In this document: piece by piece, positions 53,511 to 63,204 of the stretch
Layout: every line of letters begins with the position of its first letter
Position numbering within the stretch: position 1 is the stretch's first letter
NCBI RefSeq assembly: GCF_024642105.1
Contig: NZ_JAHEBT010000053.1
Coordinates: 186,001 to 250,000 of the forward strand
Reading direction: 5' to 3'
Length of the DNA stretch: 64,000 nt
Source of the DNA: Flavobacterium sp.
GTDB lineage: Bacteria > Bacteroidota > Bacteroidia > Flavobacteriales > Flavobacteriaceae
Translations under genes and position numbers: made by a program
Notes under the pieces: generated by a model
Databases searched by the model: none
Told to the model about the DNA's origin: nothing
The model's input: only the letters and a program-made list of their open reading frames with translations

Positions 53511-53546
53511 AAAAAAAATGCCAAACTTAATTTAAGTATGGCATTT
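53511..53546 (-). terminator. Intrinsic terminator on the prfA strand
   Basis: Near-perfect hairpin AAATGCCA-ACTTAA/TTAAGT-TGGCATTT with a run of eight T on the minus strand, about 100 nt after the prfA stop. Confidence 0.8.
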
Positions 53547-53570
53547 GATTTATTTTAAATTTAATGTTTT

Positions 53571-53639
53571 TTTGCCACTGATTGCACCGATTATAACATA
53601 TTATTTTAAAATCATCCTAATCCTTTAATCTGTGGCAAA
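53571..53639. repeat. Palindromic MITE/REP-like intergenic repeat
   Basis: About 69 bp bounded by TTTGCCAC and GTGGCAAA. The left arm TTTGCCACTGATTGCACCGATTA and the complement of the right arm match at most positions. It is noncoding and lies between prfA and its terminator. Such 'ATCTGTGGCAAA' arms recur in Bacteroidota genomes (recalled, not searched). Confidence 0.5.
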
Positions 53640-53648
53640 CCAACTAGA

Positions 53649-54725
53649 CTAAAAAACTTCGCTAGCTTCTTTTAGTTTCTCCGTATTGTTAACCAATTGC
53701 AATTCGTCAACAATTTTCTGAATATCACCATTCATGATGTTACCCAAATCATATAATGTCAACCCAATGCGGTGATCTGTTACACGACCTTGCGCATAAT
53801 TATAGGTACGGATTTTAGCAGAACGGTCACCTGAACTTACTTGAGAAGTACGCTTAGACGCATCTTCTTCTTGTTTCTTTGCCAATTCCATTTCGTACAA
53901 ACGAGAACGTAAAACAGTTAACGCCTTATCTTTATTTTTATGTTGCGATTTCTGATCTTGACATTGTGCCACCAATCCAGTTGGAATGTGTGTCAAACGA
54001 ACGGCTGATTTAGTTGTATTTACCGATTGACCACCAGGCCCTGACGAACAGAAGAAATCCACACGAACATCATTCATATCAATTTGCACATCAAATTCTT
54101 CTGCTTCTGGTAAAACCATTACTGTAGCGGCCGATGTGTGTACACGTCCTTGTGTTTCTGTTTGTGGTACACGTTGCACACGATGCACTCCTGCTTCAAA
54201 CTTCAAAGTTCCGTATACATCTTCTCCGGTAACCTCAAAAATAACCTCTTTAAATCCTCCCGAAGTACCTTCGTTCATATCCACCACAGAGGTTCTCCAC
54301 CCTCTTCCTTCACAATATTTCGTGTACATACGGAACAAATCACCAGCAAAAATACTCGCCTCATCTCCACCTGTTCCTGCACGAACCTCTACCATTACAT
54401 TCTTAGCGTCTTCAGGATCTTTAGGAATCAACATGAATTTGATTTCTTCTTCTAGTTCTGGCAAGCGCTCTTTAGCTTCATCTAATTGCATTTTAGCCAT
54501 TTCTACCATTTCAGCATCAGATCCATCTGTAATAATTTCGTTGGCTTCATCAATATTCGCCATTAACAAAACATACTCGTCGCGTTTTTCGGCCAAGGCT
54601 TTCAACCCTTTATATTCTTGATTCAATTGCACATAACGCTTCTGATCTGAAATCACATCGGGTTGAATAATCAAATCCGAAATCTCATCAAAACGTTGCT
54701 TTACTATTTGAAGTCTATCTAACAT
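53649..54725 (-). CDS. prfA: Peptide chain release factor 1
   Basis: A 358-residue RF1 that ends translation at UAA/UAG. The codon-reading motif P187-x-T189 lies in [15 protein letters not shown], and the catalytic GGQ is at 231-233 ([20 protein letters not shown]). The N-terminal coiled-coil domain is complete. Length is normal. A consensus promoter element is upstream and a terminator downstream, so it is monocistronic. Confidence 0.97.
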   Translation of the reverse strand: MLDRLQIVKQRFDEISDLIIQPDVISDQKRYVQLNQEYKGLKALAEKRDEYVLLMANIDEANEIITDGSDAEMVEMAKMQLDEAKERLPELEEEIKFMLIPKDPEDAKNVMVEVRAGTGGDEASIFAGDLFRMYTKYCEGRGWRTSVVDMNEGTSGGFKEVIFEVTGEDVYGTLKFEAGVHRVQRVPQTETQGRVHTSAATVMVLPEAEEFDVQIDMNDVRVDFFCSSGPGGQSVNTTKSAVRLTHIPTGLVAQCQDQKSQHKNKDKALTVLRSRLYEMELAKKQEEDASKRTSQVSSGDRSAKIRTYNYAQGRVTDHRIGLTLYDLGNIMNGDIQKIVDELQLVNNTEKLKEASEVF

Positions 54726-54749
54726 CTTATTTTTCCTTTATTTGGACGG

Positions 54750-54757
54750 CAAAAATA
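54750..54757 (-). promoter_or_regulatory. Promoter -7 element (TATTTTTG) for prfA
   Basis: Minus-strand TATTTTTG, full match to TAnnTTTG, 24 nt before the start codon. Confidence 0.5.
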
Positions 54758-54800
54758 CAAAAAAGATTGCAGAATTAATTTCCGAAGCTCAGATTTTTTG

Positions 54801-54900
54801 GAGCTAGTTCCAGCTGTACGCTATATCTTTTTATTTTTTTGCGCTTCGACAAGCTACGCTGCAAAAAAAATAAAAAGGATGCCGCTACCATCTGGGCTAA
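54801..54900. repeat. Large palindromic dispersed-type repeat (~100 bp)
   Basis: An imperfect ~100-bp palindrome. Outer arms GAGCTAGTTCCAGCTGTACG and (complement) TTAGCCCAGATGGTAGCGGC pair partly. Inner arms CTTTTTATTTTTTTGC (54827-54842) and GCAAAAAAAATAAAAAG (54861-54877) pair almost perfectly around an 18-nt loop. The composition matches a repeat family known from flavobacterial intergenic regions. It fills most of the 323-bp gap 54726-55048; the rest is AT-rich with no gene. Confidence 0.6.
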
Positions 54901-55048
54901 GAGTTTGGATTTTCAGTTGAAAATTTCTAATTATAAATAAATTCCTTATTCATACACTTTTAAAGGTTAATATAGAATTTTTGTATATTTGAAAAACTAG
55001 ATATGAGTACATCTAAAACAAGCCCCTTATAAACTTAAGTAGAATTCT

Positions 55049-55828
55049 ATGAAAAAATATTTGACCCTATTTTTAATTTCAATTACATCATATTCTTATT
55101 GTCAAGAAACTTTTAGTTTTACAAGTAAAATACATCCTAAAAAAACATATTCACTTCAAATGGATATTTCTTCAATTAACGAAACAACAATTAATAATAA
55201 AACCACAAAAAGTTCAAGTATATCGAGAATTACAAGAGTAACAAATACTGAGAATGCTAACAGTAATGGATTATTTCCAACAACAATGAATTTTGGTGAA
55301 GTAATAGTTTCTGGTGCTGGAAAAGAAGTATTGAGTCCAATATCTAAAACAATTATTAAAGGCTTATTATCTGAAGATAGTAAATTCAAAATAGACACTA
55401 TTATAAATCCTAATCTTGACCCACAGATAAAAAATGCACTAAAATCCGTTTTTAAAGATTTAAAACCAGACATTGATTTCCCTAAAAACCCGCTACAAAT
55501 TGGTGATAGTTTTGATTATAAAATTCCCATGAATATTCCAACAAATGGAGAACAAATTAAAGTCTTAATAACCAAAAAATTTACGTTGAAAAGTGTAACA
55601 AATAATCTTGCTAAATTTACAGTAGATGAAATTGTTTCTTTGAATATGGAGAGCCAAAATATAAAAGCAATTGGAGATGGAAATGGTTTTGTAGAATTTA
55701 ACATTTTGGAAAATCAAATAGTAAAAGACAAATCTCATTTTACAATTGATATTACTATAAAAAAAGAAAAAAACAATATTAGAGGTGTAATAACTTCCGA
55801 TTCTGAAAAAACATTAAAAATCCAATAA
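55049..55828 (+). CDS. Secreted hypothetical protein (DUF6263-like)
   Basis: A 259-residue exported protein with a signal peptide (about 1-18, SYSYCQ). The mature part is Asn/Ser/Lys-rich and beta-rich, with NPLQIGDSFDYKIPMNIPTNG and a final beta-hairpin. This resembles DUF6263 proteins of Bacteroidota, but I am not certain. It has AT-rich codons and no close operon partners. Confidence 0.6.
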   Translation: MKKYLTLFLISITSYSYCQETFSFTSKIHPKKTYSLQMDISSINETTINNKTTKSSSISRITRVTNTENANSNGLFPTTMNFGEVIVSGAGKEVLSPISKTIIKGLLSEDSKFKIDTIINPNLDPQIKNALKSVFKDLKPDIDFPKNPLQIGDSFDYKIPMNIPTNGEQIKVLITKKFTLKSVTNNLAKFTVDEIVSLNMESQNIKAIGDGNGFVEFNILENQIVKDKSHFTIDITIKKEKNNIRGVITSDSEKTLKIQ

Positions 55829-55999
55829 ACAAAAAGCAAAAGCAGTTTTTACGTAGACTATACTTGAATAAAATTCAACAAAATCAATTTATAATTTGAC
55901 ATAAACTACAGCAGAAAAGCACATCATAGATATCTTAGTTTAATTACCAACTTTTTCCTAATATTGTATTCGTTTCAACAACACTTTAAATTCAACAAA

Positions 56000-56473
56000 A
56001 TGCGTCAATTCATTCTTTTTTCATCACTAAGTTTGCTACTATTTTCTTGTACTACTACGTCTAAAAACGAAAAACTAAAAGCAAATGAATGGCTTATCGG
56101 TCAATGGGAGAATACATCAGAAGAAGGAATCCTAACTGAAAATTGGACCAAACCAAACGACAGCACTTTAGCGGCGGGTTCTTTTTTCATCAAAGAAAAA
56201 GACACCTTGCATTTTGAAGCTATTCGTTTAGTAGAAAAAGAGGGAGAGTTAGTGTATGAAACTACTATCAAAGGACAAAACAACGACAAACCTATTTTGT
56301 TTCCATTGATTTCAGAAACGGAAAATGAATTAGTTTTTGAGAACCTCCAAAACGACTATCCACAAAAAATCAAATACCAACGCAATTCAAAAACAGTTAT
56401 TACCATTGCTATCTCAGGAACTCAAGCTAAAAAAGTAGTTTCGGAGCAATTCAAAATGACGAAAGTAAAATAA
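56000..56473 (+). CDS. DUF6265-like lipoprotein
   Basis: A 157-residue lipoprotein from ATG 56000 (MRQFILFSSLSLLLFSC, lipobox Cys17). The mature domain has NEWLIGQWENTSEEGILTENW, TLAAGSFFIKEKDTLHFEAI and NDYPQKIKYQR, the calycin-like beta-barrel pattern of DUF6265. An in-frame ATG at 55964 is rejected because it would bury the signal peptide. It may bind a small ligand. A terminator follows. Confidence 0.75.
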   Translation: MRQFILFSSLSLLLFSCTTTSKNEKLKANEWLIGQWENTSEEGILTENWTKPNDSTLAAGSFFIKEKDTLHFEAIRLVEKEGELVYETTIKGQNNDKPILFPLISETENELVFENLQNDYPQKIKYQRNSKTVITIAISGTQAKKVVSEQFKMTKVK

Positions 56474-56501
56474 ATCAACACCATTTTATACCAAACACAT
56501 C

Positions 56502-56530
56502 AAACCTTGCTCCAAAAAGCAAGGTTTTTT
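56502..56530 (+). terminator. Intrinsic terminator
   Basis: AAACCTTGC-tccaaaaa-GCAAGGTTTTTT hairpin with T-run after the DUF6265-like gene. Confidence 0.85.
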
Positions 56531-56604
56531 ATTTCCTAAAAAACTGATTTTCAACACCACAAAAAATCTTTTAAAAATATTATTAAGATTTAATCTAAAT
56601 AAAC

Positions 56605-56635
56605 TTTGATAATACAAATGTTGCTTTTATATTTG
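56605..56635 (+). promoter_or_regulatory. Full flavobacterial promoter of the siderophore receptor gene
   Basis: A -33 TTTG (56605-56608), 19-nt spacer and perfect -7 TATATTTG (56628-56635), 34 nt before the ATG at 56670. A GATAAT hexamer overlaps the -33 end, and a small palindrome AGATTTAATCT lies at 56587-56597. Either could be part of an iron-regulator (Fur-like) site; this is speculative. Confidence 0.65.
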
Positions 56636-56669
56636 CATCGTTATTTTTAATTATTCCAAATAAACGATT

Positions 56670-59075
56670 ATGAAAAAGCAAATTAACATTCTATTTATTG
56701 TATTAATTACAACTATTTTTTGCAACGCTCAAGAAACAGGTGTTATTGAAGGTAAGATTATTTCTAAAGATGGCTATCCTCTTTCGGGAGTTTCCATTAA
56801 ATTAGGGAAGAAAACCTCAATCTCTAAAACCGATGATAAAGGTATGTTTCGATTTGACAACTTTCCTGTTGGTTTACACACTATTACCATTGAAGCGGAT
56901 GGTTTAAAAAAACAAACACAAGACATAAAAGTAGTCGCCAATGAAATTAACAAAGTGACATTTACCTTAGAAGAGCAAATGGAAACACTCAAAGAAATCG
57001 TAATCGTAATAAAAGAAAGTCCGAACAAACGAAAAGTAAGTGCTGTCCGTTCTGGTTTGAAACCAATGGATATTCCGCAAAGTATACAAATCATTGATAA
57101 TGAAATTATTGTACAACAACAAGCCATTCGCTTGAGCGAAGTAATTAAAAATGCGAATGGTGTCTATGTGGGTTCTGCTCGGGGTGGCGCACAAGAATCG
57201 TTTTGGTCAAGAGGTTATGATATGTCGGCCAATAATATGTTCAAAAACGGATTTCGATACAATTCAGGCTCCATTCCAGAAGTTTCTTCTCTTGAAAAAG
57301 TAGAATTCTTAAAAGGAGGTTCAGCATTATTGTACGGAAACGTAGCTCCTGGAGGAATCTTAAATTTGGTAACCAAAACCCCTTCATTCAGAAAAGGAGG
57401 AGAAATTGCTATGCAAATAGGAAGTTATTCGTTTTACAAACCTTCTATTGATTTTTACGGCCCCTTAAACAAATCTATTGCTTACCGATTTAATGCTTCT
57501 TATGAAAATTCTGAAAGTTTTAGAAATGTGGTCAAAAGAGAACGCTATTACATCAACCCTTCTTTCTTATTTAATTTGAATGCAAAAACACAGCTTACCG
57601 TACAAGGAGATTTGATGAACGATAATTGGACACCTGATTTTGGGACAATACTCATCGGAAAGCAAATTTTTGAAGTAACAAGAAGCAATTATTACGGAGC
57701 ATTATGGTCCAACGGAAATACCAAGACTGCAAGTGCTTCTGTAGTATTGAATCATTCGTTTAATAAAAATTGGAAACTGAATTTCAATTCGTCATATCAA
57801 AATTATGACCGTGAATGGAAAGGGACAGAGCGTATTCAAATTACCAATACCAATGGAACTTGGAGCCGTCCACTAGGTCAAAATAAAAACGTAGAAGCTA
57901 TTTTAGGGGAACAAATCAGTTTGCAAGGTTGTTTCAAAACCGGTACAATCAAACACCAAATCTTTTCTGGAATTGATTATGAAAATTCGGTTGCTACAGC
58001 TCACACTTTTGTATTCTCACCTGTAAATTACGACACCATTAATGTCTTTAGTTTTAATCCAGACAATCAAATAACTACAGAACCCAATGCTACGAATACC
58101 CAAAAAGTAGTTACTACTACCAACCGTTTTGGGATATATACCCAAGATTTAATTTCGTTTACGGAAAAATTTAAAATGTTAGCAGGAATTCGTTGGTCTT
58201 GGCAAGAAGCAGAAGCCGCAACTCATAAATTAACTGTCAATCCAGTTACTATTACAAAAGGCACAAAACTAAAAGACAAGGCTTTTTCTCCAAAAATTGG
58301 TTTCGTTTACCAACCTGATAAAAATTCGTCTGTTTTTGCCAGTTATTCTAATTCGTTTACGCCAAATACAGGAACAACAGCCGATTTAAAACCAATCGCC
58401 GCATCCATTATTGATCAATATGAAATAGGTGTTAAAAAAGATTTTTGGAACGGAATATGGAGTACCAATGTTACGGTGTATCAAATAACCAATAGTAATT
58501 TAGCACAAACCGCCGAATTCAAAGCCGATGGAATTACACCAAATACCGACACTACTATAAAAGTTTTAAACGGCGAAACCAAGAGTAAAGGAATCGAAAT
58601 TGACATTGCCGCAAAACCAATAGAGGGATTAAATATTGCAGCTGGATACAGCTATAACGACAGTCGCTATTCTAAAACCAATAAAGTCAACGGTGGTTTT
58701 ATAGAAGGCGACAGATTGGTAAGAACTCCAGCCAACACAGCCAATTTGAGTTTCTTTTATAACATTCCTACAGGAAAACTAAAAGGACTTTCTATTGGAG
58801 CTATTGGAAACTATATTGGAGATCGTTTTGGTGGTTGGAACGATCAATATGTGGTTAACGCTACAACGGGCGCAATAACCATCAACGACAGAGATATTCC
58901 GTTGCAAGGATATACCACCATCGATATATCTACAGGTTACGCTTGGAAAAAATGGAGTATTTTATGTAAACTTTCTAATATCACAAACGAACTAAATTAC
59001 ACTGTTCACGAAAATTATAGCGTTAATCCAATTGCTCCTCGCCAAATTATGACGAGCATAAAATACAAATTCTAA
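56670..59075 (+). CDS. TonB-dependent siderophore receptor (FhuE/FpvA-like)
   Basis: An 801-residue outer-membrane receptor. Signal peptide about 1-20; CarboxypepD_reg domain about 24-105 (GVIEGKIISKDGYPLSGVSI); plug about 115-245 (SVRSGLKPMDIPQSIQIID, RGYDMSANNMFKNGFR, GNVAPGGILNLVTKTP); 22-strand barrel to the end, closing with APRQIMTSIKYKF and a terminal Phe. The plug wording places it with ferric-siderophore receptors (TIGR01783-type). The next gene encodes a PepSY membrane protein, likely a partner in iron release. Confidence 0.92.
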   Translation: MKKQINILFIVLITTIFCNAQETGVIEGKIISKDGYPLSGVSIKLGKKTSISKTDDKGMFRFDNFPVGLHTITIEADGLKKQTQDIKVVANEINKVTFTLEEQMETLKEIVIVIKESPNKRKVSAVRSGLKPMDIPQSIQIIDNEIIVQQQAIRLSEVIKNANGVYVGSARGGAQESFWSRGYDMSANNMFKNGFRYNSGSIPEVSSLEKVEFLKGGSALLYGNVAPGGILNLVTKTPSFRKGGEIAMQIGSYSFYKPSIDFYGPLNKSIAYRFNASYENSESFRNVVKRERYYINPSFLFNLNAKTQLTVQGDLMNDNWTPDFGTILIGKQIFEVTRSNYYGALWSNGNTKTASASVVLNHSFNKNWKLNFNSSYQNYDREWKGTERIQITNTNGTWSRPLGQNKNVEAILGEQISLQGCFKTGTIKHQIFSGIDYENSVATAHTFVFSPVNYDTINVFSFNPDNQITTEPNATNTQKVVTTTNRFGIYTQDLISFTEKFKMLAGIRWSWQEAEAATHKLTVNPVTITKGTKLKDKAFSPKIGFVYQPDKNSSVFASYSNSFTPNTGTTADLKPIAASIIDQYEIGVKKDFWNGIWSTNVTVYQITNSNLAQTAEFKADGITPNTDTTIKVLNGETKSKGIEIDIAAKPIEGLNIAAGYSYNDSRYSKTNKVNGGFIEGDRLVRTPANTANLSFFYNIPTGKLKGLSIGAIGNYIGDRFGGWNDQYVVNATTGAITINDRDIPLQGYTTIDISTGYAWKKWSILCKLSNITNELNYTVHENYSVNPIAPRQIMTSIKYKF

Positions 59076-59139
59076 TTAAACCTTTTCATATTAACCTAGT
59101 CTATATTAAAGTGATTAAAAAAATTAAAACCATAATACT

Positions 59140-59688
59140 ATGAAAAAAATCAATTGGAGAAACTTACACCGTGACTTAGGCTATTTTTATATCGGACTAA
59201 TTGTTTCCTTTGCCTTTTCTGGACTTCTAATGAATCACCGTGAAATGTGGCACCCTGAAAAATATACTATTGAAACTAAAGCCATTGAAGTTAAATTACC
59301 CGCAGAAAGTGATATCAACGAAAAATATGCCGAAGATTTAGGCAAACAACTAGGTATAGAGGGTAAAATGAGACGACATATGGTTAAAAAAGGAGAATTC
59401 AGAATGTCTTTCGAAAACCAAGATGTAGAAATTGACCTCAAAACAGGTAAGGGTGAAATTATCTCATTCTTCAAAACACCAATTATTAGTCAAACTATGC
59501 AATTGCATAAGAACACCTCAAATTTTTGGATTTACTATTCAGATATATTTGCAATAAGCCTAATCATTATTGCCTTAACTGGAACTATTATGATCAAAGC
59601 AGGTAAATTCAGCTGGAAACAGCGCGGTTGGAAACTAGCCGTTGCAGGAATTATTTTTCCTCTACTTTTCTTATTTTTATTAGGTTAA
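59140..59688 (+). CDS. PepSY-associated membrane protein
   Basis: A 182-residue inner-membrane protein with about three helices (12-30, 130-150, 163-181) and a periplasmic PepSY-like domain between. It opens WRNLHRDLGYFYIGLIVSFAFSGLLMNHR with the His and Arg pattern of the PepSY-TM (COG3295) group, thought to act in ferric-siderophore reduction or as a heme-containing membrane partner. It lies 64 nt after the receptor gene and before a terminator. Confidence 0.8.
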   Translation: MKKINWRNLHRDLGYFYIGLIVSFAFSGLLMNHREMWHPEKYTIETKAIEVKLPAESDINEKYAEDLGKQLGIEGKMRRHMVKKGEFRMSFENQDVEIDLKTGKGEIISFFKTPIISQTMQLHKNTSNFWIYYSDIFAISLIIIALTGTIMIKAGKFSWKQRGWKLAVAGIIFPLLFLFLLG

Positions 59689-59705
59689 TTTTTGCTATAA
59701 TTCAT

Positions 59706-59741
59706 AAAAAATCCCGTTCTGATTTAGAACGGGATTTTTTT
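59706..59741. terminator. Bidirectional intrinsic terminator
   Basis: AAAAAATCCCGTTC-tgattta-GAACGGGATTTTTTT hairpin between the convergent PepSY and valS genes. Confidence 0.9.
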
Positions 59742-59757
59742 ATTCCAAAGACAGAAC

Positions 59758-62391
59758 TTATTTCAATCCTGCTAGACTTTGTTCAATCGTTGCAATTTTT
59801 GCCAAAGCATCCGCTTCTTTCTTGCGTTCCATTTCGATTACTTTTTCTGGCGCACCTGCCACAAATTTTTCATTCGATAATTTTCCTTGTACGGATTTCA
59901 AGAATCCTTTGGTGTAATTCAGCTCCTCAGTCAATTTAGCAATTTCTTCTTCTACATTGATATTTCCAGTAATTGGAATAAAATATTCATTTGATTTCAC
60001 ACGGAAAGATAACGCTCCATCCACTTTATCCGACACATAGTCCAAAGCGGTGATGTTACCTAACTTACTTACTACTGCATCAAAATAAGTTGAAGCTTTA
60101 TCGTTATTCACCACCTTCAATTCAATGGTATCTTTGAACGGAATGTTCTTGTCTTTACGAATCGTTCTAATGCCCGAAATCACTTCGATAGTGTTGTCAA
60201 AATCAGTAATCAAATTGGCATTAAATGGTTTCATTGTTGGCCAAGTCGAAACAATCAACGCTTCTTCTTTAGTTCTTTCAGCCAATAATTGCCAAATTTC
60301 TTCTGTCAAGAAAGGCATGAATGGGTGTAATAATTTCAAATTGTTTTCCAACATTTCAATGGCTTTCGCCAAAGTCAGACTATCAATTGGTTGTTGGTAT
60401 CCTGGTTTGATCATTTCCAAAAACCAAGAACAGAAATCGTCCCAAACCAATTTATAAATACCCATTAAAGCGTCTGAAATTCTATATTTTTCAAAATTAT
60501 CTTCAATCTCTAAAAGGGTTTGCTGCAATTTGGCTTCATACCATTCAATTGCTACTTTAGACGATTCCGGTTGCGGAATAGCATCTGATACTTCCCAACC
60601 ATTAATCAGTTTGAATGCATTCCAAATTTTATTGGTAAACGCTTTTCCTTGGTTACACAATTCTTCATCAAACATAATGTCGTTTCCTGCCGAAGCGCTC
60701 AACAACAAGCCCACACGAACACCATCAGCACCAAATTTATCAATCAAATCCAAAGGATCTGGAGAGTTTCCTAATGATTTAGACATTTTACGTCTTTGTT
60801 TGTCACGTACTAAACCCGTTAAATACACATTCGTAAATGGTTTTTTACCCGTGTATTCGTAACCTGCAATAATCATTCGCGCTACCCAGAAAAACAAAAT
60901 ATCCGGTCCGGTTACCAAATCATTCGTTGGATAATAGTAGTTAAAATCTTCGTTTTCAGGATTCATAATACCTCCAAAAACCGCCATTGGCCACAGCCAA
61001 GAAGAAAACCAAGTATCTAAAGCATCGACATCTTGAGTCAAGTTGTCTGTTGTCAGTTGTGGGTTGTTGGTTCTTTGTTTTGCTAACTCAAGCGCTGCTT
61101 CAATGGTTTCGGCAACTACAAAATCTTCTTTTCCATCACCATAATAGTAGGCCGGAATTTGTTGTCCCCACCACAATTGACGTGAAATATTCCAATCGCG
61201 AATATTATTCAGCCAATGCGCATAGGTATTATCAAAACGTTTTGGATGCAATTTAATTTCGCCATCTTCTAAAACCGCTTTGATGGCTGGTTTTACCAAA
61301 TCCTCCATTTTTAAGAACCATTGATCGGACAAACGGGGTTCAATTACCGCTTTGGTACGTTCCGAAGTGCCTACTTTATTCAAGTGGGTTTCGGTTTTAG
61401 CCAAAGCACCAACTGTTTCTAATTCTTTGGCAATAGCCTCACGAACTACAAAACGATCTTGTCCTTGGTAATGCAAACCAAAGCTATTTAAAGTCGCATC
61501 TTCATTGAAGATATCAATAATTTCTAAATGGTGTTTCTCTCCTAAGGTTTTGTCGTTCATGTCGTGTGCAGGTGTCACTTTCAAACAACCAGTACCAAAT
61601 TCTACATCGACATACTCATCTTCAATGATGGGTACTACTCTACCGCAAATTGGCACAATAGCTTTTTTACCTTTCAAATGAGTAAAACGCTCATCGTTTG
61701 GATTAATACAAATGGCTGTATCTCCAAAAATAGTTTCCGGACGTGTTGTCGCCACCGTCAAGAAGTCGTTACTTCCTTCAATTGTATAGTTAAGAAAATA
61801 CAATTTCCCTTGTTGTTCTTCATAAATCACTTCCTCGTCAGACAAGGTCGTTTTCGCTTCTGGATCCCAATTCACCATTCGGTAACCGCGATAAATCAAG
61901 CCTTTGTTGTACAAATCAACAAACGAGCGAATTACAGACGCCGACATGTCTGGATCCATCGTGAATTTAGTACGTTCCCAATCACAAGAAGCACCCAATT
62001 TTTTCAATTGGTCCAAAATTACTCCACCATATTTATCGGTCCATTCCCAAGCATGTGCTAAAAATTCCTCACGAGTCAAATCGTTTTTATTGATTCCTTC
62101 GGCTTTTAGTTTAGCCACCACTTTGGCTTCGGTAGCGATAGAAGCATGATCCGTTCCTGGCACCCAACACGCATTCAATCCTTTCAAACGCGCTCTACGA
62201 ATCAGCACATCTTGAATCGTATTGTTCAACATATGCCCCATGTGCAACACTCCAGTTACATTAGGTGGTGGAATTACAATCGTATAAGGCGTTCTGTGGT
62301 CAGGTTCCGAATGAAAATAGTTGTTTTTCATCCAGTAGTCGTACCACTTTTGTTCAATTGTTTTGGCGTCGAATTGTGCAGGAATTGTCAT
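59758..62391 (-). CDS. valS: Valyl-tRNA synthetase
   Basis: An 877-residue class I aminoacyl-tRNA synthetase. HIGH motif as HMGH at 50-53 ([11 protein letters not shown]), CP1 editing domain about 190-340 with [17 protein letters not shown] motif in [15 protein letters not shown], anticodon-binding domain, and a C-terminal coiled-coil arm ([20 protein letters not shown]). Length is normal. No T-box or clear leader is visible upstream. Confidence 0.97.
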   Translation of the reverse strand: MTIPAQFDAKTIEQKWYDYWMKNNYFHSEPDHRTPYTIVIPPPNVTGVLHMGHMLNNTIQDVLIRRARLKGLNACWVPGTDHASIATEAKVVAKLKAEGINKNDLTREEFLAHAWEWTDKYGGVILDQLKKLGASCDWERTKFTMDPDMSASVIRSFVDLYNKGLIYRGYRMVNWDPEAKTTLSDEEVIYEEQQGKLYFLNYTIEGSNDFLTVATTRPETIFGDTAICINPNDERFTHLKGKKAIVPICGRVVPIIEDEYVDVEFGTGCLKVTPAHDMNDKTLGEKHHLEIIDIFNEDATLNSFGLHYQGQDRFVVREAIAKELETVGALAKTETHLNKVGTSERTKAVIEPRLSDQWFLKMEDLVKPAIKAVLEDGEIKLHPKRFDNTYAHWLNNIRDWNISRQLWWGQQIPAYYYGDGKEDFVVAETIEAALELAKQRTNNPQLTTDNLTQDVDALDTWFSSWLWPMAVFGGIMNPENEDFNYYYPTNDLVTGPDILFFWVARMIIAGYEYTGKKPFTNVYLTGLVRDKQRRKMSKSLGNSPDPLDLIDKFGADGVRVGLLLSASAGNDIMFDEELCNQGKAFTNKIWNAFKLINGWEVSDAIPQPESSKVAIEWYEAKLQQTLLEIEDNFEKYRISDALMGIYKLVWDDFCSWFLEMIKPGYQQPIDSLTLAKAIEMLENNLKLLHPFMPFLTEEIWQLLAERTKEEALIVSTWPTMKPFNANLITDFDNTIEVISGIRTIRKDKNIPFKDTIELKVVNNDKASTYFDAVVSKLGNITALDYVSDKVDGALSFRVKSNEYFIPITGNINVEEEIAKLTEELNYTKGFLKSVQGKLSNEKFVAGAPEKVIEMERKKEADALAKIATIEQSLAGLK

Positions 62392-62609
62392 TGTATAGTA
62401 AATTCGTTTAATCGTTATGTAGCGTTTATTTTCAGGTTTGAGACATTGTATGTCAAATTCAGAAATAACGCTTTATGATTTGGCCTACATTTTGTAAGCT
62501 AAATAAGCAACAAAAGTAAATAATTAAGTACACTATAAAAAGCGAAATAAAAATTTGTAGAGTAAATAAAAGAAACTAACTTTACTAAACATTTAAATCA
62601 TTTTTGAAA

Positions 62610-62993
62610 ATGCAAAAAATAATCGCCCTCCTTTTATTCACGTTGTTTAGCAACATCAGTTTTTCACAAAGTGCTAAAATTGAATTTTCTGCTAAAGAAA
62701 ACACGATTGATTACGGAAAAGTGACCAAAGCCACTGATTCAGGTATTCGCGTTTTTGAGTTTACTAATACTGGGAACGCTCCTTTAATCATAACCAATGT
62801 ACTTTCTACTTGTGGATGTACAGTCCCTACAAAACCTGACGCACCAATTCTACCTGGTAAAAAAGGAAAAATTGAAGTAAAATACAATATGGCCACTGGC
62901 CCCATTCGCAAAACGATTACTGTAGAATCAAATGCCGCCAATTATGAAGGCGGAAGGATTGCTCTAAAAATAAAAGGAGAAGTTGTTGAATAA
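62610..62993 (+). CDS. DUF1573 domain protein
   Basis: A 127-residue exported protein from ATG 62610 (a TTG two codons earlier is unlikely). Signal peptide ends SFSQ. The rest is a single Ig-like DUF1573 domain: IDYGKVTKATDSGIRVFEFTNTG, VLSTCGCTVPTKPDAPILPGKKG and RKTITVESNA. The paired cysteines in TCGCT are typical. Common in Bacteroidota; function unknown. Ends at a terminator. Confidence 0.9.
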   Translation: MQKIIALLLFTLFSNISFSQSAKIEFSAKENTIDYGKVTKATDSGIRVFEFTNTGNAPLIITNVLSTCGCTVPTKPDAPILPGKKGKIEVKYNMATGPIRKTITVESNAANYEGGRIALKIKGEVVE

Positions 62994-63016
62994 ATACGCT
63001 TCGACATCCATTAGAG

Positions 63017-63048
63017 AACGCCTTTTGAATTCAAAGGGCGTTTTTTTT
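63017..63048 (+). terminator. Intrinsic terminator after the DUF1573 gene
   Basis: AACGCC...GGCGTT hairpin with an inner TTTGAATTCAAA palindrome, followed by eight T. Confidence 0.85.
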
Positions 63049-63173
63049 ATTTTTAAACGCTTTACAATTCACTTCAAAGATTCCATTTAACCTATAAATA
63101 CCTAAAAAATATAACATTTTAAGGCGTTTTTATGAGCAAATACACTTATATATTCTAATAACTTAAGAAAAAA

Positions 63174-63191
63174 AATTGCAAATTTGCAATT
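63174..63191. promoter_or_regulatory. Perfect 18-bp palindrome, possible operator
   Basis: AATTGCAAATTTGCAATT, 13 nt before the aminotransferase ATG. The right half overlaps a near-consensus -7 element (CAAATTTG), so a bound dimeric regulator could block transcription. Confidence 0.45.
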
Positions 63192-63204
63192 CAAGATTGA
63201 AAAC

